From Massilia sp. Root133 (GTDB lineage: Bacteria; Pseudomonadota; Gammaproteobacteria; Burkholderiales; Burkholderiaceae_D), in NCBI RefSeq assembly GCF_001426525.1, contig NZ_LMEW01000001.1:66978-130977 (forward strand): a stretch of 64,000 nt of DNA, in the 5' to 3' direction. Under the pieces are notes generated by a model that was not told the DNA's origin, did no database searches, and saw nothing but the letters and a program-made list of their open reading frames with translations. Below, piece after piece: positions 1 through 9,437 of the stretch (within the stretch, counting starts at the first letter, position 1; each line of letters begins with the position of its first letter). The position numbers and the translations under genes were made by a program.

Positions 1-680
1 TCCACGCCGGCAGCGAGGCCCTCGTGCTGCACCTCGCCGCGGTCGAGCAGGACGACCGGCCGGCCCTGCCACGCGTGCAGCGTGTTCCAGCGCGCGACGA
101 AGGCGGCGAACCCGTCGCGCGCGAACAGCGCCAGCGCCTCGGCCAGGCCGTCGAGCAGCGTGGCCATCAGCTCGTCGCGGTCCATGCGCGCGAGCCACGG
201 CATCGCGGCGGCGCTGCGGCCGATCCTGTCTTCGAGTGTGTCCGGCATCACGAGGTTCACGCCGATGCCGACGATGGTCCACGCGGCGCCGTCCGCCGCC
301 ACCTGCGTCTCGACGAGGATGCCGGCCAGCTTGTCGCCGTCCTTGAGCACGTCGTTCGGCCATTTCAGCTGCACGCTCTGGCCGAGTCGGCCGAGCGTTT
401 CCGCCAGCGCGACACCGATCGCGAGCGGCAGGCCGGCCAGGCCGCGCAGCCCGCCGGCGAAGGGCCAGGCCAGCGAGAACGTCAGCGAGTGACCCGGTTC
501 GGACAGCCAGCTGCGTCCCGCGCGGCCGCGGCCCGCCGTCTGGTGTTCGGCGACGAGCAGCACGGGTGCCGTCAACCGGGGCGCGCGCGCCAGCAGGTCG
601 GCATTCGTCGACCCCGTTTCCGCCACCACCTCGACGGCGACGCCGGCGCGCGACAGCGCCATGATGCGGTCGGCGTTCAT
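1..680 (-). CDS. birA: Biotin--[acetyl-CoA-carboxylase] ligase, 3' part missing
   Basis: Activates biotin with ATP and attaches it to the biotin carrier protein of acetyl-CoA carboxylase in the cytoplasm. The visible 226 codons begin MNADRIMALSRAG and show the ligase signatures GSTNAD (residues 23-28), AGRGRAGRSW (49-58, biotinyl-AMP loop) and KWPNDVL. There is no N-terminal helix-turn-helix, so this looks like a group I, non-repressor BirA. The gene runs off the left edge and its C-terminal domain is not visible. Its ATG overlaps the stop of the upstream SDR gene (ATGA), suggesting translational coupling at the end of the argS-SPOR-dsbA-SDR operon. Confidence 0.9.
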   Translation of the reverse strand, partial: MNADRIMALSRAGVAVEVVAETGSTNADLLARAPRLTAPVLLVAEHQTAGRGRAGRSWLSEPGHSLTFSLAWPFAGGLRGLAGLPLAIGVALAETLGRLGQSVQLKWPNDVLKDGDKLAGILVETQVAADGAAWTIVGIGVNLVMPDTLEDRIGRSAAAMPWLARMDRDELMATLLDGLAEALALFARDGFAAFVARWNTLHAWQGRPVVLLDRGEVQHEGLAAGV

Positions 681-1471
681 GGCGCCACCTTGCCGGATTT
701 GGTCGGCGCGTGCGCGAATAGCGCGTCGAACAGGACGTTGGGCAGTAGGCGCAGGACCTTGGCGACGACGCCCATCGGCCACGGGATCACGCGGTAGCTC
801 GTGCCGGCGTCGATGGCGCGGGCGGCCGCGGCCGCGAAGCGGTCCACGGGCATCAGGAAGGGCATGGGAAAACGGTTCTGGCGGGTCATCGGTGTGTCGA
901 TGTAGCCGGGCGCGATGGTCACGACCCGGATACCGTGGGGTTGCAATTCGAGGCGGAGCGATTCCGCATAGGTGTGCACGGCGGACTTCGACGCGCAGTA
1001 GGCGCCGGCGCCCTTCATGCCGCGGATGCCGGCCACGCTGCCGATGGCGACGAGGCGGCGCGGGCCGCGGTCGTTGACTTCCCTGCGTTTCATCGTCTCG
1101 ACGAACGGCGCGAACGTGGCGACGGTGGCCGTCACGTTGATGGCGAAGATCTCGGCGAACCGGGACAAATCGTCGGGCCGTTCGGTCAGCGTCCCGGCCG
1201 AGACCCCGGCGCTGGCGATGACGATGTCGGCGCCGCCTTCACGCGCGATGAAGTCGGCGGCGGCCGCAGCCAGTGCCGCATGGTCCGTCACGTCGACGGC
1301 GTAGATGTGGTGAGCGGTGGAGAAGGGCAGCGCGTGCAGGGCATCCGCGCGGCGGCCCAGCAGGCCGAGGATGGCGCCGCGCGCCGCGTACTCGCGCGCC
1401 AGGGCGGCGCCGATGCCGCTGGACGCGCCCGTGATGAATACGCGCAGCCGGCGGCGCCGCGCCGCGGTCAT
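677..1471 (-). CDS. SDR family oxidoreductase
   Basis: Classical short-chain dehydrogenase of 264 residues, substrate unknown. The nucleotide-binding motif TGASSGIG lies at 14-21, the catalytic Ser in GSVAG near 145, and YCASK gives Tyr158 and Lys162. PGYIDTPMT follows, as is usual in this family. The start was placed at the ATG overlapping the dsbA stop (ATGA), which puts the Rossmann strand near the N-terminus; upstream codons in this frame belong to dsbA read out of frame. It lies in one minus-strand operon between dsbA and birA. The C-terminal 60 residues are hydrophobic and could touch the membrane; this is inference. Confidence 0.85.
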   Translation of the reverse strand: MTAARRRRLRVFITGASSGIGAALAREYAARGAILGLLGRRADALHALPFSTAHHIYAVDVTDHAALAAAAADFIAREGGADIVIASAGVSAGTLTERPDDLSRFAEIFAINVTATVATFAPFVETMKRREVNDRGPRRLVAIGSVAGIRGMKGAGAYCASKSAVHTYAESLRLELQPHGIRVVTIAPGYIDTPMTRQNRFPMPFLMPVDRFAAAAARAIDAGTSYRVIPWPMGVVAKVLRLLPNVLFDALFAHAPTKSGKVAP

Positions 1472-2145
1472 TTCCTGTCCGCTTTCGCTTTCGCGACGAG
1501 GAAGTCCATCACTTGCAGGGCCGTCTGCTGTTGCTGCGCTTCCGTCGTGCCCTCGGGCGCGCCGGCGCCCGCGTGCGACGGCGACGTGACAAAGCGGCCG
1601 TCGACGACGACGAGCGGCCAGCGGTCCACGCCGTACGAATCCATCATCGCGCCAGCGCGGCGCAGCTTCGCCTGGATGCCGAACGAGCGGTACGTGTCGA
1701 CGAATTTCGCGCGGTCGATACCGTTCTGCGCCACCCAGTCGAACACCTGCTCGTCGCTGGACAGGCGCAGGTGCTGCTGGTGCATGGCGTCGAACACCTT
1801 CTGGTGGTACTGGTTCAGCAGGCCCATCGCGTCGAGCGTGTAGAACAGGCGCTGCTGCGGCAGCACGCTGGCGCCGCCCTGGATGTGGACGCGCTTGAAC
1901 ACGATGTTGTCGCCCTGCTTTTTGACCCACGCTTCGAGCGCGGGCTCGAATGCGTAGCAGTGCGGGCAGTAGTAGGCGAAGAACTCGATGACTTCGACCT
2001 TGTTGCCCGCGTCGGTCGGCTGCACGGAAGGCAGCACGAGGTATTGCGCGCCCGCCTGCGGATCGGCGGCCGATGCGGACAGCGTGGCGGATCCGGCCGC
2101 GAGGCCGAGGAGGGCGGTGCAGAACAGACGGCGCGTCAGAGACAT
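1468..2145 (-). CDS. dsbA: Thiol:disulfide interchange protein DsbA
   Basis: Periplasmic oxidase that puts disulfide bonds into secreted proteins. The 225-residue product has a signal peptide (MSLTRRLF, hydrophobic core, cleavage near ASAA around residue 27), then a thioredoxin fold with the active site C60-P-H-C63 inside FAYYCPHCYAFEP. The usual helical insertion follows. Length fits the family. It starts 9 bp after the SPOR gene stop and overlaps the SDR start by 4 bp, so it is the third gene of the argS operon. Re-oxidation by DsbB is expected from family knowledge; no dsbB is in this window. Confidence 0.92.
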   Translation of the reverse strand: MSLTRRLFCTALLGLAAGSATLSASAADPQAGAQYLVLPSVQPTDAGNKVEVIEFFAYYCPHCYAFEPALEAWVKKQGDNIVFKRVHIQGGASVLPQQRLFYTLDAMGLLNQYHQKVFDAMHQQHLRLSSDEQVFDWVAQNGIDRAKFVDTYRSFGIQAKLRRAGAMMDSYGVDRWPLVVVDGRFVTSPSHAGAGAPEGTTEAQQQQTALQVMDFLVAKAKADRK

Positions 2146-2154
2146 CGCGACCCC

Positions 2155-2865
2155 TTATCGTTGGTTACGCACGATGGCGACGTCGACGCCGCTGTCGAGC
2201 AGCTTGGCACGCGCCTTGTTCATGGCTTCGACCTGGTTGTACGGGCCGAGGCGCACGCGGTGCAGCACACCGCTGTCGCTCGTGCGGTCGCTGATCGCGG
2301 CTTCGAAGCCGAGCAGCGCGAGCTTGGCGCGGGTCGCTTCCGCATCCGACAGGTCGCGGAACGCGCCCGCCTGCAGATAGTAGATGTACTCGCCGCCGGC
2401 GGCGGCAGCGGCAGGGGCGGCGGCCGGTGCCGCGGGGGCCGCCGACGCGACGCGCGTCTCCGGCTTCGGCTCGACCCTGGCCGGTGCCGGTGCCGGCTCC
2501 TTCATCGCGGCGATCGCCTGGCCCAGCGGATCGGCGTCGGCCGGCCTGGCGCTCGGTGCCGGTGCGGCATCGCTGCCGCCGGAACGCGCGGCCGCCTTGT
2601 CCGTGATCTCCTTGTTGGCCACGCGCGCGGCGTCGCGGTTGGCGTACATCGGCTTGTTCGGGTCCTGGGCCTGGCCCGGCGCGGGATCGGCCGGGCGGCC
2701 CGCCTTGACCGTCTTGTCGGTGAACGGCGAGGCGCCCTTGGTGATCGTCAGCGCGACCGCGACCGCGATGCCCAGACCGACGATCAGGCCGATGATAAGG
2801 CCAGTGAGCGTGCTGCCCCGCTGGCGCGTGAAGGAGGATTGCGAGCGATTACGGAAAGCGGTCAT
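2155..2865 (-). CDS. SPOR domain protein with one membrane segment
   Basis: Predicted inner-membrane protein of 236 residues: short cytoplasmic N-terminus (MTAFRNRSQSSFTRQRGST), one transmembrane helix at about 19-42, a long Pro/Ala-rich periplasmic linker, and a C-terminal SPOR domain from about 160 (YYLQAGAFRDLSDAEATRAKL to the end). SPOR domains bind denuded septal peptidoglycan, so a role like FtsN/DedD at division is likely. The start was set at MTAFRN because codons further upstream are argS in another frame. It lies 23 bp after argS and 9 bp before dsbA. Confidence 0.88.
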   Translation of the reverse strand: MTAFRNRSQSSFTRQRGSTLTGLIIGLIVGLGIAVAVALTITKGASPFTDKTVKAGRPADPAPGQAQDPNKPMYANRDAARVANKEITDKAAARSGGSDAAPAPSARPADADPLGQAIAAMKEPAPAPARVEPKPETRVASAAPAAPAAAPAAAAAGGEYIYYLQAGAFRDLSDAEATRAKLALLGFEAAISDRTSDSGVLHRVRLGPYNQVEAMNKARAKLLDSGVDVAIVRNQR

Positions 2866-2888
2866 GTAGTACGGTGTGGTTAAAACGC

Positions 2889-4601
2889 TTACATTTTCTC
2901 CGGCGCCGAAACGCCGATCAGGGCCAGGCCGTTGCGCAGCACCTGGCGGATGGCGGCCGCCAGCGCGAGGCGCGCGAGCTTGGTCGGCTCGTCGTCGTCG
3001 AGCAGCCACTTGTGCGCGAAGTAGTAGCTGTGCAGTTCGCCGGCCAGGTCGCGCAGGTAGAACGCGACCTGGTGCGGGCCCAGCTCGACGAGCGCGCGCT
3101 GCAGCATCTCCGGGTACGCGGACAGCTTGGCCAGCAGGCCGGATTCGTGCGCATTCGTCAGCGGAGAGAGATCGACGTCGGCCAGTTGCGCCACGTCGCC
3201 GCCCCAGTTCGCGAGGGCCGAGCAGATGCGCGCGTGGGCGTACTGCACGTAGTAGACGGGGTTCTCGTCGTTGGTGGCGAGGGCGACGTCGACGTCGAAC
3301 ACGAATTCCGTGTCGGCCTTGCGCGAGATGAGGAAGAAGCGCACGGCGTCGCGGCCGCGGGTCACGTCGCCGTTGCCCGACCATTCGATCAGGTCGCGCA
3401 CCGTCACGTACGAACCGGCGCGCTTGGAGATCTTGACCTCCTCGCCGTTCTTCATGACGGTGACCATCTTGTGCAGCACGTAGTCGGGATAGCCCTGCGG
3501 GATGCCGATGTTCACGGCCTGCAGGCCGGCGCGCACGCGGGCGATGGTGCCGTGGTGGTCGCTGCCCTGGATGTTGATGGCCTGGTCGAAGCCGCGCTTG
3601 AATTTCTGGATGTGGTACGCCACGTCCGGCACGAAATACGTGTAGGTGCCGTCGGACTTGCGCATCACGCGGTCCTTGTCGTCGCCGTAATCCGTCGTCT
3701 TGAGCCACAGCGCGCCGTCCTGTTCGTAGGTCACGCCGGCGTCGACCAGGGCCTGCACGGCCGCTTCGACCTTGCCGTCGGTGTACAGCGAGGATTCGAG
3801 ATAATAGTTGTCGAACCTGACCCCGAACGCTTGCAGGTCCTGGTCCTGCTCGTTGCGCAGGTAGGTGACGGCGAAACGGCGGATCGATTCGATGTCGTTC
3901 GTGTCACCGCTGGCGGTGGCCGGCTGGCCGTCGCTGGCCGCCACGGTCTTCTTCGCGAGGAAGTCGTCGGCGATGTCCTGGATGTAGTCGCCGTTGTAGG
4001 CCGATTCCGGCCATTCGATGTCGCCCGGACGGAAGCCGCGGGCGCGCGCCTGGACCGAATTGGCCAGCGTCAGGATCTGCACGCCGGCGTCGTTGTAATA
4101 GAACTCGCGCGTGACCTGGTGGCCCTGCGATGCGAACAGCGACGACAGCGCGTCACCCAGTGCCGCCTGGCGGCCGTGGCCCACGTGCAGGGGCCCGGTC
4201 GGGTTGGCCGACACGAATTCGATGATCACGTGGTGGCCGTCGCCCGAGTCGCCGCGGCCGAAGGCGTCGCCCTGCTGCAGGACGGTCTTCACGACCGACT
4301 GCTTGGCGCTTGCCGCCACGCGCAGGTTGATGAAGCCCGGGCCGGCCACGTCGGCCGATTCCACGAGACCCGCTGCCTTCGGATCGGCCAGCAGCGCGGC
4401 GACGAGGCGGGTGGCCAGTTCGCGCGGGTTCGTTTTCAGCGGCTTGGCCAGTTGCATGGCGATGTTGCAGGCGATGTCGCCGTGCGACGGATCGCGCGGG
4501 CGCTCCAGGACGACGTTAGGGCTGAGGTCGCTGCCGGCGACAATGGGAGCCAATGCGGCCTGGAACAGGGCAACGATCTCTTGTTTTTGTTGGGCTAACA
4601 T
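2889..4601 (-). CDS. argS: Arginyl-tRNA synthetase
   Basis: Class I aminoacyl-tRNA synthetase charging tRNA-Arg. The product is 570 residues, close to the usual 577. It has the N-terminal additional domain, the HIGH-type motif HVGHGRQ, a KMSKS-type loop reduced to KISKRAG, and the DALR anticodon-binding domain at the C-terminus. The start [10 protein letters not shown] was chosen over a longer frame (36 more residues) because homology begins there. It is the first gene of the minus-strand operon; the 197-bp space to the divergent rsmB should hold both promoters. Confidence 0.96.
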   Translation of the reverse strand: MLAQQKQEIVALFQAALAPIVAGSDLSPNVVLERPRDPSHGDIACNIAMQLAKPLKTNPRELATRLVAALLADPKAAGLVESADVAGPGFINLRVAASAKQSVVKTVLQQGDAFGRGDSGDGHHVIIEFVSANPTGPLHVGHGRQAALGDALSSLFASQGHQVTREFYYNDAGVQILTLANSVQARARGFRPGDIEWPESAYNGDYIQDIADDFLAKKTVAASDGQPATASGDTNDIESIRRFAVTYLRNEQDQDLQAFGVRFDNYYLESSLYTDGKVEAAVQALVDAGVTYEQDGALWLKTTDYGDDKDRVMRKSDGTYTYFVPDVAYHIQKFKRGFDQAINIQGSDHHGTIARVRAGLQAVNIGIPQGYPDYVLHKMVTVMKNGEEVKISKRAGSYVTVRDLIEWSGNGDVTRGRDAVRFFLISRKADTEFVFDVDVALATNDENPVYYVQYAHARICSALANWGGDVAQLADVDLSPLTNAHESGLLAKLSAYPEMLQRALVELGPHQVAFYLRDLAGELHSYYFAHKWLLDDDEPTKLARLALAAAIRQVLRNGLALIGVSAPEKM

Positions 4602-4798
4602 GAACTGTGGTCGAAAATGTAATGGTCGGTGCAGCGTGGTCGGTGCGGCGCGGTGGCGGTGCCACTGGCAGGCTAAGCGATCATTATACTGGTTTGCCGC
4701 AACGCGCAAACCATCCGGGGCACGGGCACAAGCCTCGCTTAAGCCTGCGCAACGCGTAACCGTTACAATGAGCGTCTTTATGCATTGATCGATTTGCC

Positions 4799-6367
4799 AT
4801 GACCGAAAAGCGCCCGACGCTCACTCTCAAACCCAAGGCCGGCGGCCGCAACGGCGGCAAGAAGGCCGGCCCGGCCCGGCCGGGTGGCGCATCCGGCAAA
4901 GGGCAGACCGCCCCGCGCGGCCCCGGCGGCACGCCGCCGCGCGGCACGCAACAGGTCGAGCCGGCCCCGCGCGACGCCGGCTACGCGCCGTCCCGCCCCA
5001 AGGACGAGGGCGCGCGCCTGCGTCACAGCCATGAGGTCAAGGCCCACGTCCAGCTCGATTACAGTCCCGACCTGCGCACGGATTCCCTCGCGTTTGCCCT
5101 GCTGGGCGCGGCGAGCAGCCTCGCGCGCGTGCGCGCCGGCACGGCGCTCCCCCAGGCGCTGGCCGAGGTGTTCCAGGCGTATGACGCCCCGCCGCAGGCG
5201 CGCGGCGCCATCCAGGACATCGCCTACCGCGCCATGCGCCAGCTGGGGCGCAGCGAGATCCTGCTTGGCCTGATGACGAGCAAGGCGCCCGAGCCCGCCA
5301 TGCTGGCCGGCCTGCTGGAATGCGCGCTGGCGCTGCTCGACCCGCCCGAAGGCAGCGAGCCGCCTTATGAAGCCTTCACGGTCGTCGACCAGGCCGTCTT
5401 CGCCAGCTCCGCCCACCCGGATTTCGCGCACGCGAGGGCGATGGTGAACGCCGTGCTGCGCCGCTTCCTGCGCGAGCGCGAGCAGCTGCTCGGCGCCGCG
5501 CTGCGCGACCAGGTCGCCCAGTGGAATTACCCGCAATGGTGGATCGACTCGGTGCGTACGGCGTACCCGGACGACTGGCAGGCGATCCTCCAGGCGGGCA
5601 ACCGCCAGCCGCCGCTGACCCTGCGCGTCAACCGCCGCAGGACGGACGTCGACACGTATCTGAATACGCTGGCTGCGGCCGGCATGCGCGCGGAGCAGGT
5701 GGGCCCGAGCGCCGTGCGCCTGGCGCAGGCCGTGAACGTGGCGCAGATCCCCGGCTTTGCCGACGGCCTCGTGTCCGTGCAGGATGCCGGTGCCCAGCTG
5801 GCCGCGCCGCTGCTCGACGTGCACGACGGCATGCGCGTGCTGGACGCCTGCGCGGCGCCGGGCGGCAAGAGCGGACACATCCTGGAGTCGGCCGACGTCG
5901 ACCTGACGGCGCTGGATGCCGACGCGCGCCGCCTCGTGCGCGTGGACCAGAACCTGCAGCGCCTGGGGCTGTCCGCGACCGTCAAGGCGGGGGCGGCGGA
6001 AGCGGTGGATTGGTGGGATGGTCGTCAATACGATCGTATCCTCGCCGACGTGCCGTGCACGGCGTCCGGCATCGTCCGCCGCCACCCGGATATTCGCTGG
6101 TTACGACGCAAGAGTGACACCCACCAACTTGCAACACTTTCCGGCAAAATACTCGACAATCTTTGGCAGATGCTGCGGCCCGATGGTAAATTGCTGTTCG
6201 TGACATGTTCGCTCTGGCCGCAGGAATCGGAAGCGCAGGCCGCCGCCTTCGCGGCGCGCCACGGTGCGGTCCGTCTCGACGCGCCGGGCCAACTGCTTCC
6301 TCGAAGTGGCGCCGGGCAGGATCATGACGGTCTGTTCTACGCCCTGTTCCAGAAGGCCGGAGCGTGA
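4799..6367 (+). CDS. rsmB: 16S rRNA m5C967 methyltransferase RsmB
   Basis: SAM-dependent methyltransferase acting on C967 of 16S rRNA. After a basic Gly/Pro/Lys-rich N-terminal extension of about 75 residues comes a NusB-like RNA-binding domain (about 80-220) and a Rossmann methyltransferase domain. Visible motifs: SAM loop [20 protein letters not shown] with Cys420, and TCSLWPQE with Cys470, the two-cysteine arrangement of m5C enzymes. At 522 residues it is longer than the usual 430-450 because of the extension. It heads a plus-strand operon with DUF4390, ntrY and ntrX. Confidence 0.94.
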   Translation: MTEKRPTLTLKPKAGGRNGGKKAGPARPGGASGKGQTAPRGPGGTPPRGTQQVEPAPRDAGYAPSRPKDEGARLRHSHEVKAHVQLDYSPDLRTDSLAFALLGAASSLARVRAGTALPQALAEVFQAYDAPPQARGAIQDIAYRAMRQLGRSEILLGLMTSKAPEPAMLAGLLECALALLDPPEGSEPPYEAFTVVDQAVFASSAHPDFAHARAMVNAVLRRFLREREQLLGAALRDQVAQWNYPQWWIDSVRTAYPDDWQAILQAGNRQPPLTLRVNRRRTDVDTYLNTLAAAGMRAEQVGPSAVRLAQAVNVAQIPGFADGLVSVQDAGAQLAAPLLDVHDGMRVLDACAAPGGKSGHILESADVDLTALDADARRLVRVDQNLQRLGLSATVKAGAAEAVDWWDGRQYDRILADVPCTASGIVRRHPDIRWLRRKSDTHQLATLSGKILDNLWQMLRPDGKLLFVTCSLWPQESEAQAAAFAARHGAVRLDAPGQLLPRSGAGQDHDGLFYALFQKAGA

Positions 6368-6403
6368 GTAATCCCGACAACGCTTTTTAAGGCTCTGGCC
6401 CTA

Positions 6404-6967
6404 GTGACTGTACGACTTTTCCGCCTCCTCGCCTGCCAGTTCTTGCTGGCATTCGCATGCGCAACGGCGCAGGCGGCCGACGGGATCGAAATCACCCGCG
6501 CCAGTATCGAGGCTTCCGACGACGGCTACCGGCTGTCCGCCGCCTATTCGTTCGACCTGACACCCGGCCTCGAGCAGGCCATCCAGCACGGCGTGCCGCT
6601 GTCCTTCACCACCGAGATCGAGCTGACCCGGCCGCGCTGGTGGTGGACCGACGACCACGCCGTGTCCTCGCGCCGCACGGTCAAGCTGAACTACGACGTG
6701 CTGTTCCGGGTCTATCACGTATCCGTCCCCGGCAGCATCCAGCAGAATTTCGACACGCTCGACGAGGCGCTGCTCGCGATTCGCCGGCCGACCCGCTGGC
6801 TGATCGCCAAGCCGGGGTCGCTGAAGCCGGGCGAGACCTACAACGTTACCGTGCGCATGTTCATGGACCGCGAATACCTGTTGAAACCGCTCCAGGTCGA
6901 CGCCCTGAACAATTCCGACTGGCGCCTGGCCTCGCACAAGAAGACCTTCACCTACCGTGCGGAGTAA
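6404..6967 (+). CDS. DUF4390 family exported protein
   Basis: Function unknown. The 187-residue product starts at GTG and has a clear signal peptide (MTVRLFRLLACQFLLAFACATAQA, cleavage near residue 24). The mature part is beta-rich, with conserved-looking RPRWWWTDD and LSYR/RTVKLNYD segments typical of DUF4390. In betaproteobacteria this family sits between rsmB and ntrY, as here, and it stops 3 bp before ntrY. A periplasmic role linked to NtrY sensing is possible, but that comes only from gene order. Confidence 0.8.
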   Translation: MTVRLFRLLACQFLLAFACATAQAADGIEITRASIEASDDGYRLSAAYSFDLTPGLEQAIQHGVPLSFTTEIELTRPRWWWTDDHAVSSRRTVKLNYDVLFRVYHVSVPGSIQQNFDTLDEALLAIRRPTRWLIAKPGSLKPGETYNVTVRMFMDREYLLKPLQVDALNNSDWRLASHKKTFTYRAE

Positions 6968-6970
6968 GCC

Positions 6971-9259
6971 GTGATCCGGGCCTTGCGCTATGCCCTCGTG
7001 ATCGGCAGCGCGATCGCGTCGATCCTCGTTTTCCTCCTCGCCTCCGCATCCAGCAACACGGGCTTCTTCGCCCGCAATTTCGCCTGGCTGTTCGGCCTGA
7101 TCATCGTCGTCGCCGGCGCGCTGTTCGTGCTCGTGCTGGTCGCGTTCTGGCGCCTCTATTCGCGCTACAGGGCCGGCAAGTTCGGCTCGCGGCTGATGGT
7201 GCGCCTGATGGTGCTGTTCGGGGGGATCGGCATCCTGCCCGGGGTCGTCGTGTTCATGGTGTCGGTGCAGTTCGTTTCGCACTCGATCGAATCGTGGTTC
7301 GACGTCAAGATCGAGGCCGCGCTCGACTCCGGCCTGAACCTGTCCCGCGCCGCCCTCGACGAGGCGCTGGCCGACCTGAGCGCCAACGCGGGTACCGTTG
7401 CCGCCACGCTGGCGGGGCAGGGCGAACAGGATGCCCAGACGATCCTCATGCGTGCGCTCGACGACAGCGACGGCATGCAGAGCGCGCTGCTCTTGAATGC
7501 GGCCGGCAAGCCGGTCGCCAGCGCCACCGAGGACCGCCGTGCCGTCGAGTCCGCCGACCTGCCCACGCCGCAGATGCTCAAGCAGGCCAAGATGCCCGGC
7601 GGTTACGCCCGGCCCGAAGGCGGTATCGACGACGACTTCCGCGGGCCGCACGACGAGCCGCCCAGCGCCCTCGACGCCGCCACCGACCTGCGCCTGCGCG
7701 TGGTCGTGGCCGTGCCCGAGCCGCCCGGGATGGAAGCGCGCTACCTGCAATTGACGCAGTCCGTGCCCGTCAACCTGGCATCGAACGCCGCCGTGCTGCG
7801 CACCGCCTACCGCGAATACCAGGAACGCTTCGCGGCGCGCCGGGGCCTGAACAAGATGTACATCGGCGAACTCACGCTGACCCTGCTGCTCGCGATCTTT
7901 TCCGCCATCGGCGCCTCGTTCCTCATCGCCGGCAACCTGGCGCAGCCGCTGCTCGTGCTGGCCGAGGGCACGCGCGCCGTCGCGGAAGGCGACTTGTCGC
8001 CGCGCCCGATCGTCGAGACCAACGACGAACTGGGCACGCTGACGCAATCGTTCAATGCGATGACGGGCCAGCTGTTCGAAGCGCGCTCCGCCGTCGAACG
8101 CAACCGCGCCGCGCTGGAAAGCGCCAAGGCCCACCTGGAATCCGTGCTCGCCAACATGTCGGCCGGCGTGATCGTGATGGATGCCGATGGCGTCGTCGTC
8201 AACTCGAACGATGCCGTGCACCGCATCCTGGCGGTCGACGTCGCGTCGCTGGCCGGCCGTCCGCTCGACGCGATCGAGGGGCTGGAAGTGTTCGCGGGCG
8301 CCGTCACGCGCGCCTTCTCGGCGCAGAGCGCGCAATCGGCCGCGGGCCGCGGGCGCGGACGGGCGCATTGGCAGCAGCAGATCGAGATCCCGCGCCGCCC
8401 CGGCACCGACGACGACCATGACCTCACCCTGCTCGCGCGCGGCTCGCGCCTGCCGGTGGGGGCGGGCAGCGGCTTCATCGTCGTGTTCGACGACATCTCC
8501 GACGTGATCTCGGCCCAGCGCTCGGTCGCCTGGGGCGAGGTCGCGCGCCGCCTCGCGCACGAGATCAAGAACCCGCTCACGCCGATCCAGCTGTCGGCCG
8601 AACGCCTGCAGATGAAGCTGGCCGACCGCGTCGACCCGGATGCGGCGGCACTCCTCAACAAGGCCACCGACACCATCGTGAGCCAGGTGGCCGCGATGAA
8701 GCGCATGGTCGACGACTTCCGCGACTACGCGCGCACGCCGCCGGCCGTGCTGCACCCGCTGGACCTGAACGACCTGATCGACGAGATCCTGAACCTGTAC
8801 CTGTCCGAGGATGGCTCGGACGTGATCCACCCGTCGCTCGCCCCCGGCCTGCCGCGCGTGATGGGCGACGCGACCCAGTTGCGCCAGGTGATCCACAACC
8901 TGCTGCAGAACGCGCAGGACGCGCTGGCCGACCGCCCGCCGCAGGACGACCCGCCCCGTATCGACATCGTGACGGAGGCCATCCACTATGTCGGCGCCGA
9001 CGGCGGCACGGGCACCGCGGTGCGCCTGGCGATCGTCGACAACGGGCCCGGCTTCGCGCCCAGGATCCTGTCGCGGGCGTTCGAACCGTACGTCACGTCG
9101 AAAGCGCGCGGCACCGGCCTGGGCCTGCCGATGGTCAAGAAGATCGTCGACGAACATGGCGGCCGGATCGACGTCGCCAACCGCGCCGACGGAAGTGGCG
9201 CTTCGGTATCGATTTTGCTGTTAAAGTTAGCGCCAGAGGCGAACTTGGCCGAAGCGTGA
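6971..9259 (+). CDS. ntrY: NtrY-type membrane sensor histidine kinase
   Basis: Sensor kinase of 762 residues starting at GTG. Transmembrane segments lie at about 5-27, 34-60 and 80-100, then a periplasmic part to about 295, another transmembrane helix, HAMP (about 323-375), PAS (from about 380), HisKA with phosphoacceptor His530 in RRLAHEIKNPLTPIQL, and HATPase with NLLQNAQDAL, DNGPGF and GTGLGLPMVKKI. The family is tied to nitrogen regulation or to respiratory and envelope control; the signal here is not visible. Its likely partner is the NtrX-like regulator downstream, separated by a 178-bp spacer carrying a structured repeat. Confidence 0.92.
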   Translation: MIRALRYALVIGSAIASILVFLLASASSNTGFFARNFAWLFGLIIVVAGALFVLVLVAFWRLYSRYRAGKFGSRLMVRLMVLFGGIGILPGVVVFMVSVQFVSHSIESWFDVKIEAALDSGLNLSRAALDEALADLSANAGTVAATLAGQGEQDAQTILMRALDDSDGMQSALLLNAAGKPVASATEDRRAVESADLPTPQMLKQAKMPGGYARPEGGIDDDFRGPHDEPPSALDAATDLRLRVVVAVPEPPGMEARYLQLTQSVPVNLASNAAVLRTAYREYQERFAARRGLNKMYIGELTLTLLLAIFSAIGASFLIAGNLAQPLLVLAEGTRAVAEGDLSPRPIVETNDELGTLTQSFNAMTGQLFEARSAVERNRAALESAKAHLESVLANMSAGVIVMDADGVVVNSNDAVHRILAVDVASLAGRPLDAIEGLEVFAGAVTRAFSAQSAQSAAGRGRGRAHWQQQIEIPRRPGTDDDHDLTLLARGSRLPVGAGSGFIVVFDDISDVISAQRSVAWGEVARRLAHEIKNPLTPIQLSAERLQMKLADRVDPDAAALLNKATDTIVSQVAAMKRMVDDFRDYARTPPAVLHPLDLNDLIDEILNLYLSEDGSDVIHPSLAPGLPRVMGDATQLRQVIHNLLQNAQDALADRPPQDDPPRIDIVTEAIHYVGADGGTGTAVRLAIVDNGPGFAPRILSRAFEPYVTSKARGTGLGLPMVKKIVDEHGGRIDVANRADGSGASVSILLLKLAPEANLAEA

Positions 9260-9292
9260 ATCGCGCATAAAATCTTGGCTGGAACGGGCGCC

Positions 9293-9398
9293 TCGAAAAA
9301 CCGTCGCGAGCGGCCGCAATGCGGTTCGAGAAGCGCAGCTGTACGAAAGTACAGCGAGCATCGCAGGACCGCAGTGCAACGCGCAGCAGGTTTTTCGA
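9293..9398 (-). repeat. Structured palindromic element, copy A
   Basis: A 106-bp imperfect palindrome between ntrY and ntrX. The outer arms TCGAAAAACC (9293-9302) and GGTTTTTCGA (9389-9398) are perfect inverted repeats. Inner helices are GCACTGCGGT with ACCGCATTGC and GCTGTAC with GTACAGC around a TTTC loop (minus strand). The 96-nt core (9298-9393) matches 83 of 96 positions, by hand count, of the core at 60117-60212 on the other strand. It does not code for protein. Confidence 0.85.
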
Positions 9399-9437
9399 CG
9401 TGCCCGGAGAGAGTCAGATCATAAAAGGCATAACAAG

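Noticed and set aside
6401-9157. 918-codon frame antisense to DUF4390 and ntrY
   Set aside because: Shadow of ntrY; composition is typical of reverse-strand third-position GC frames.
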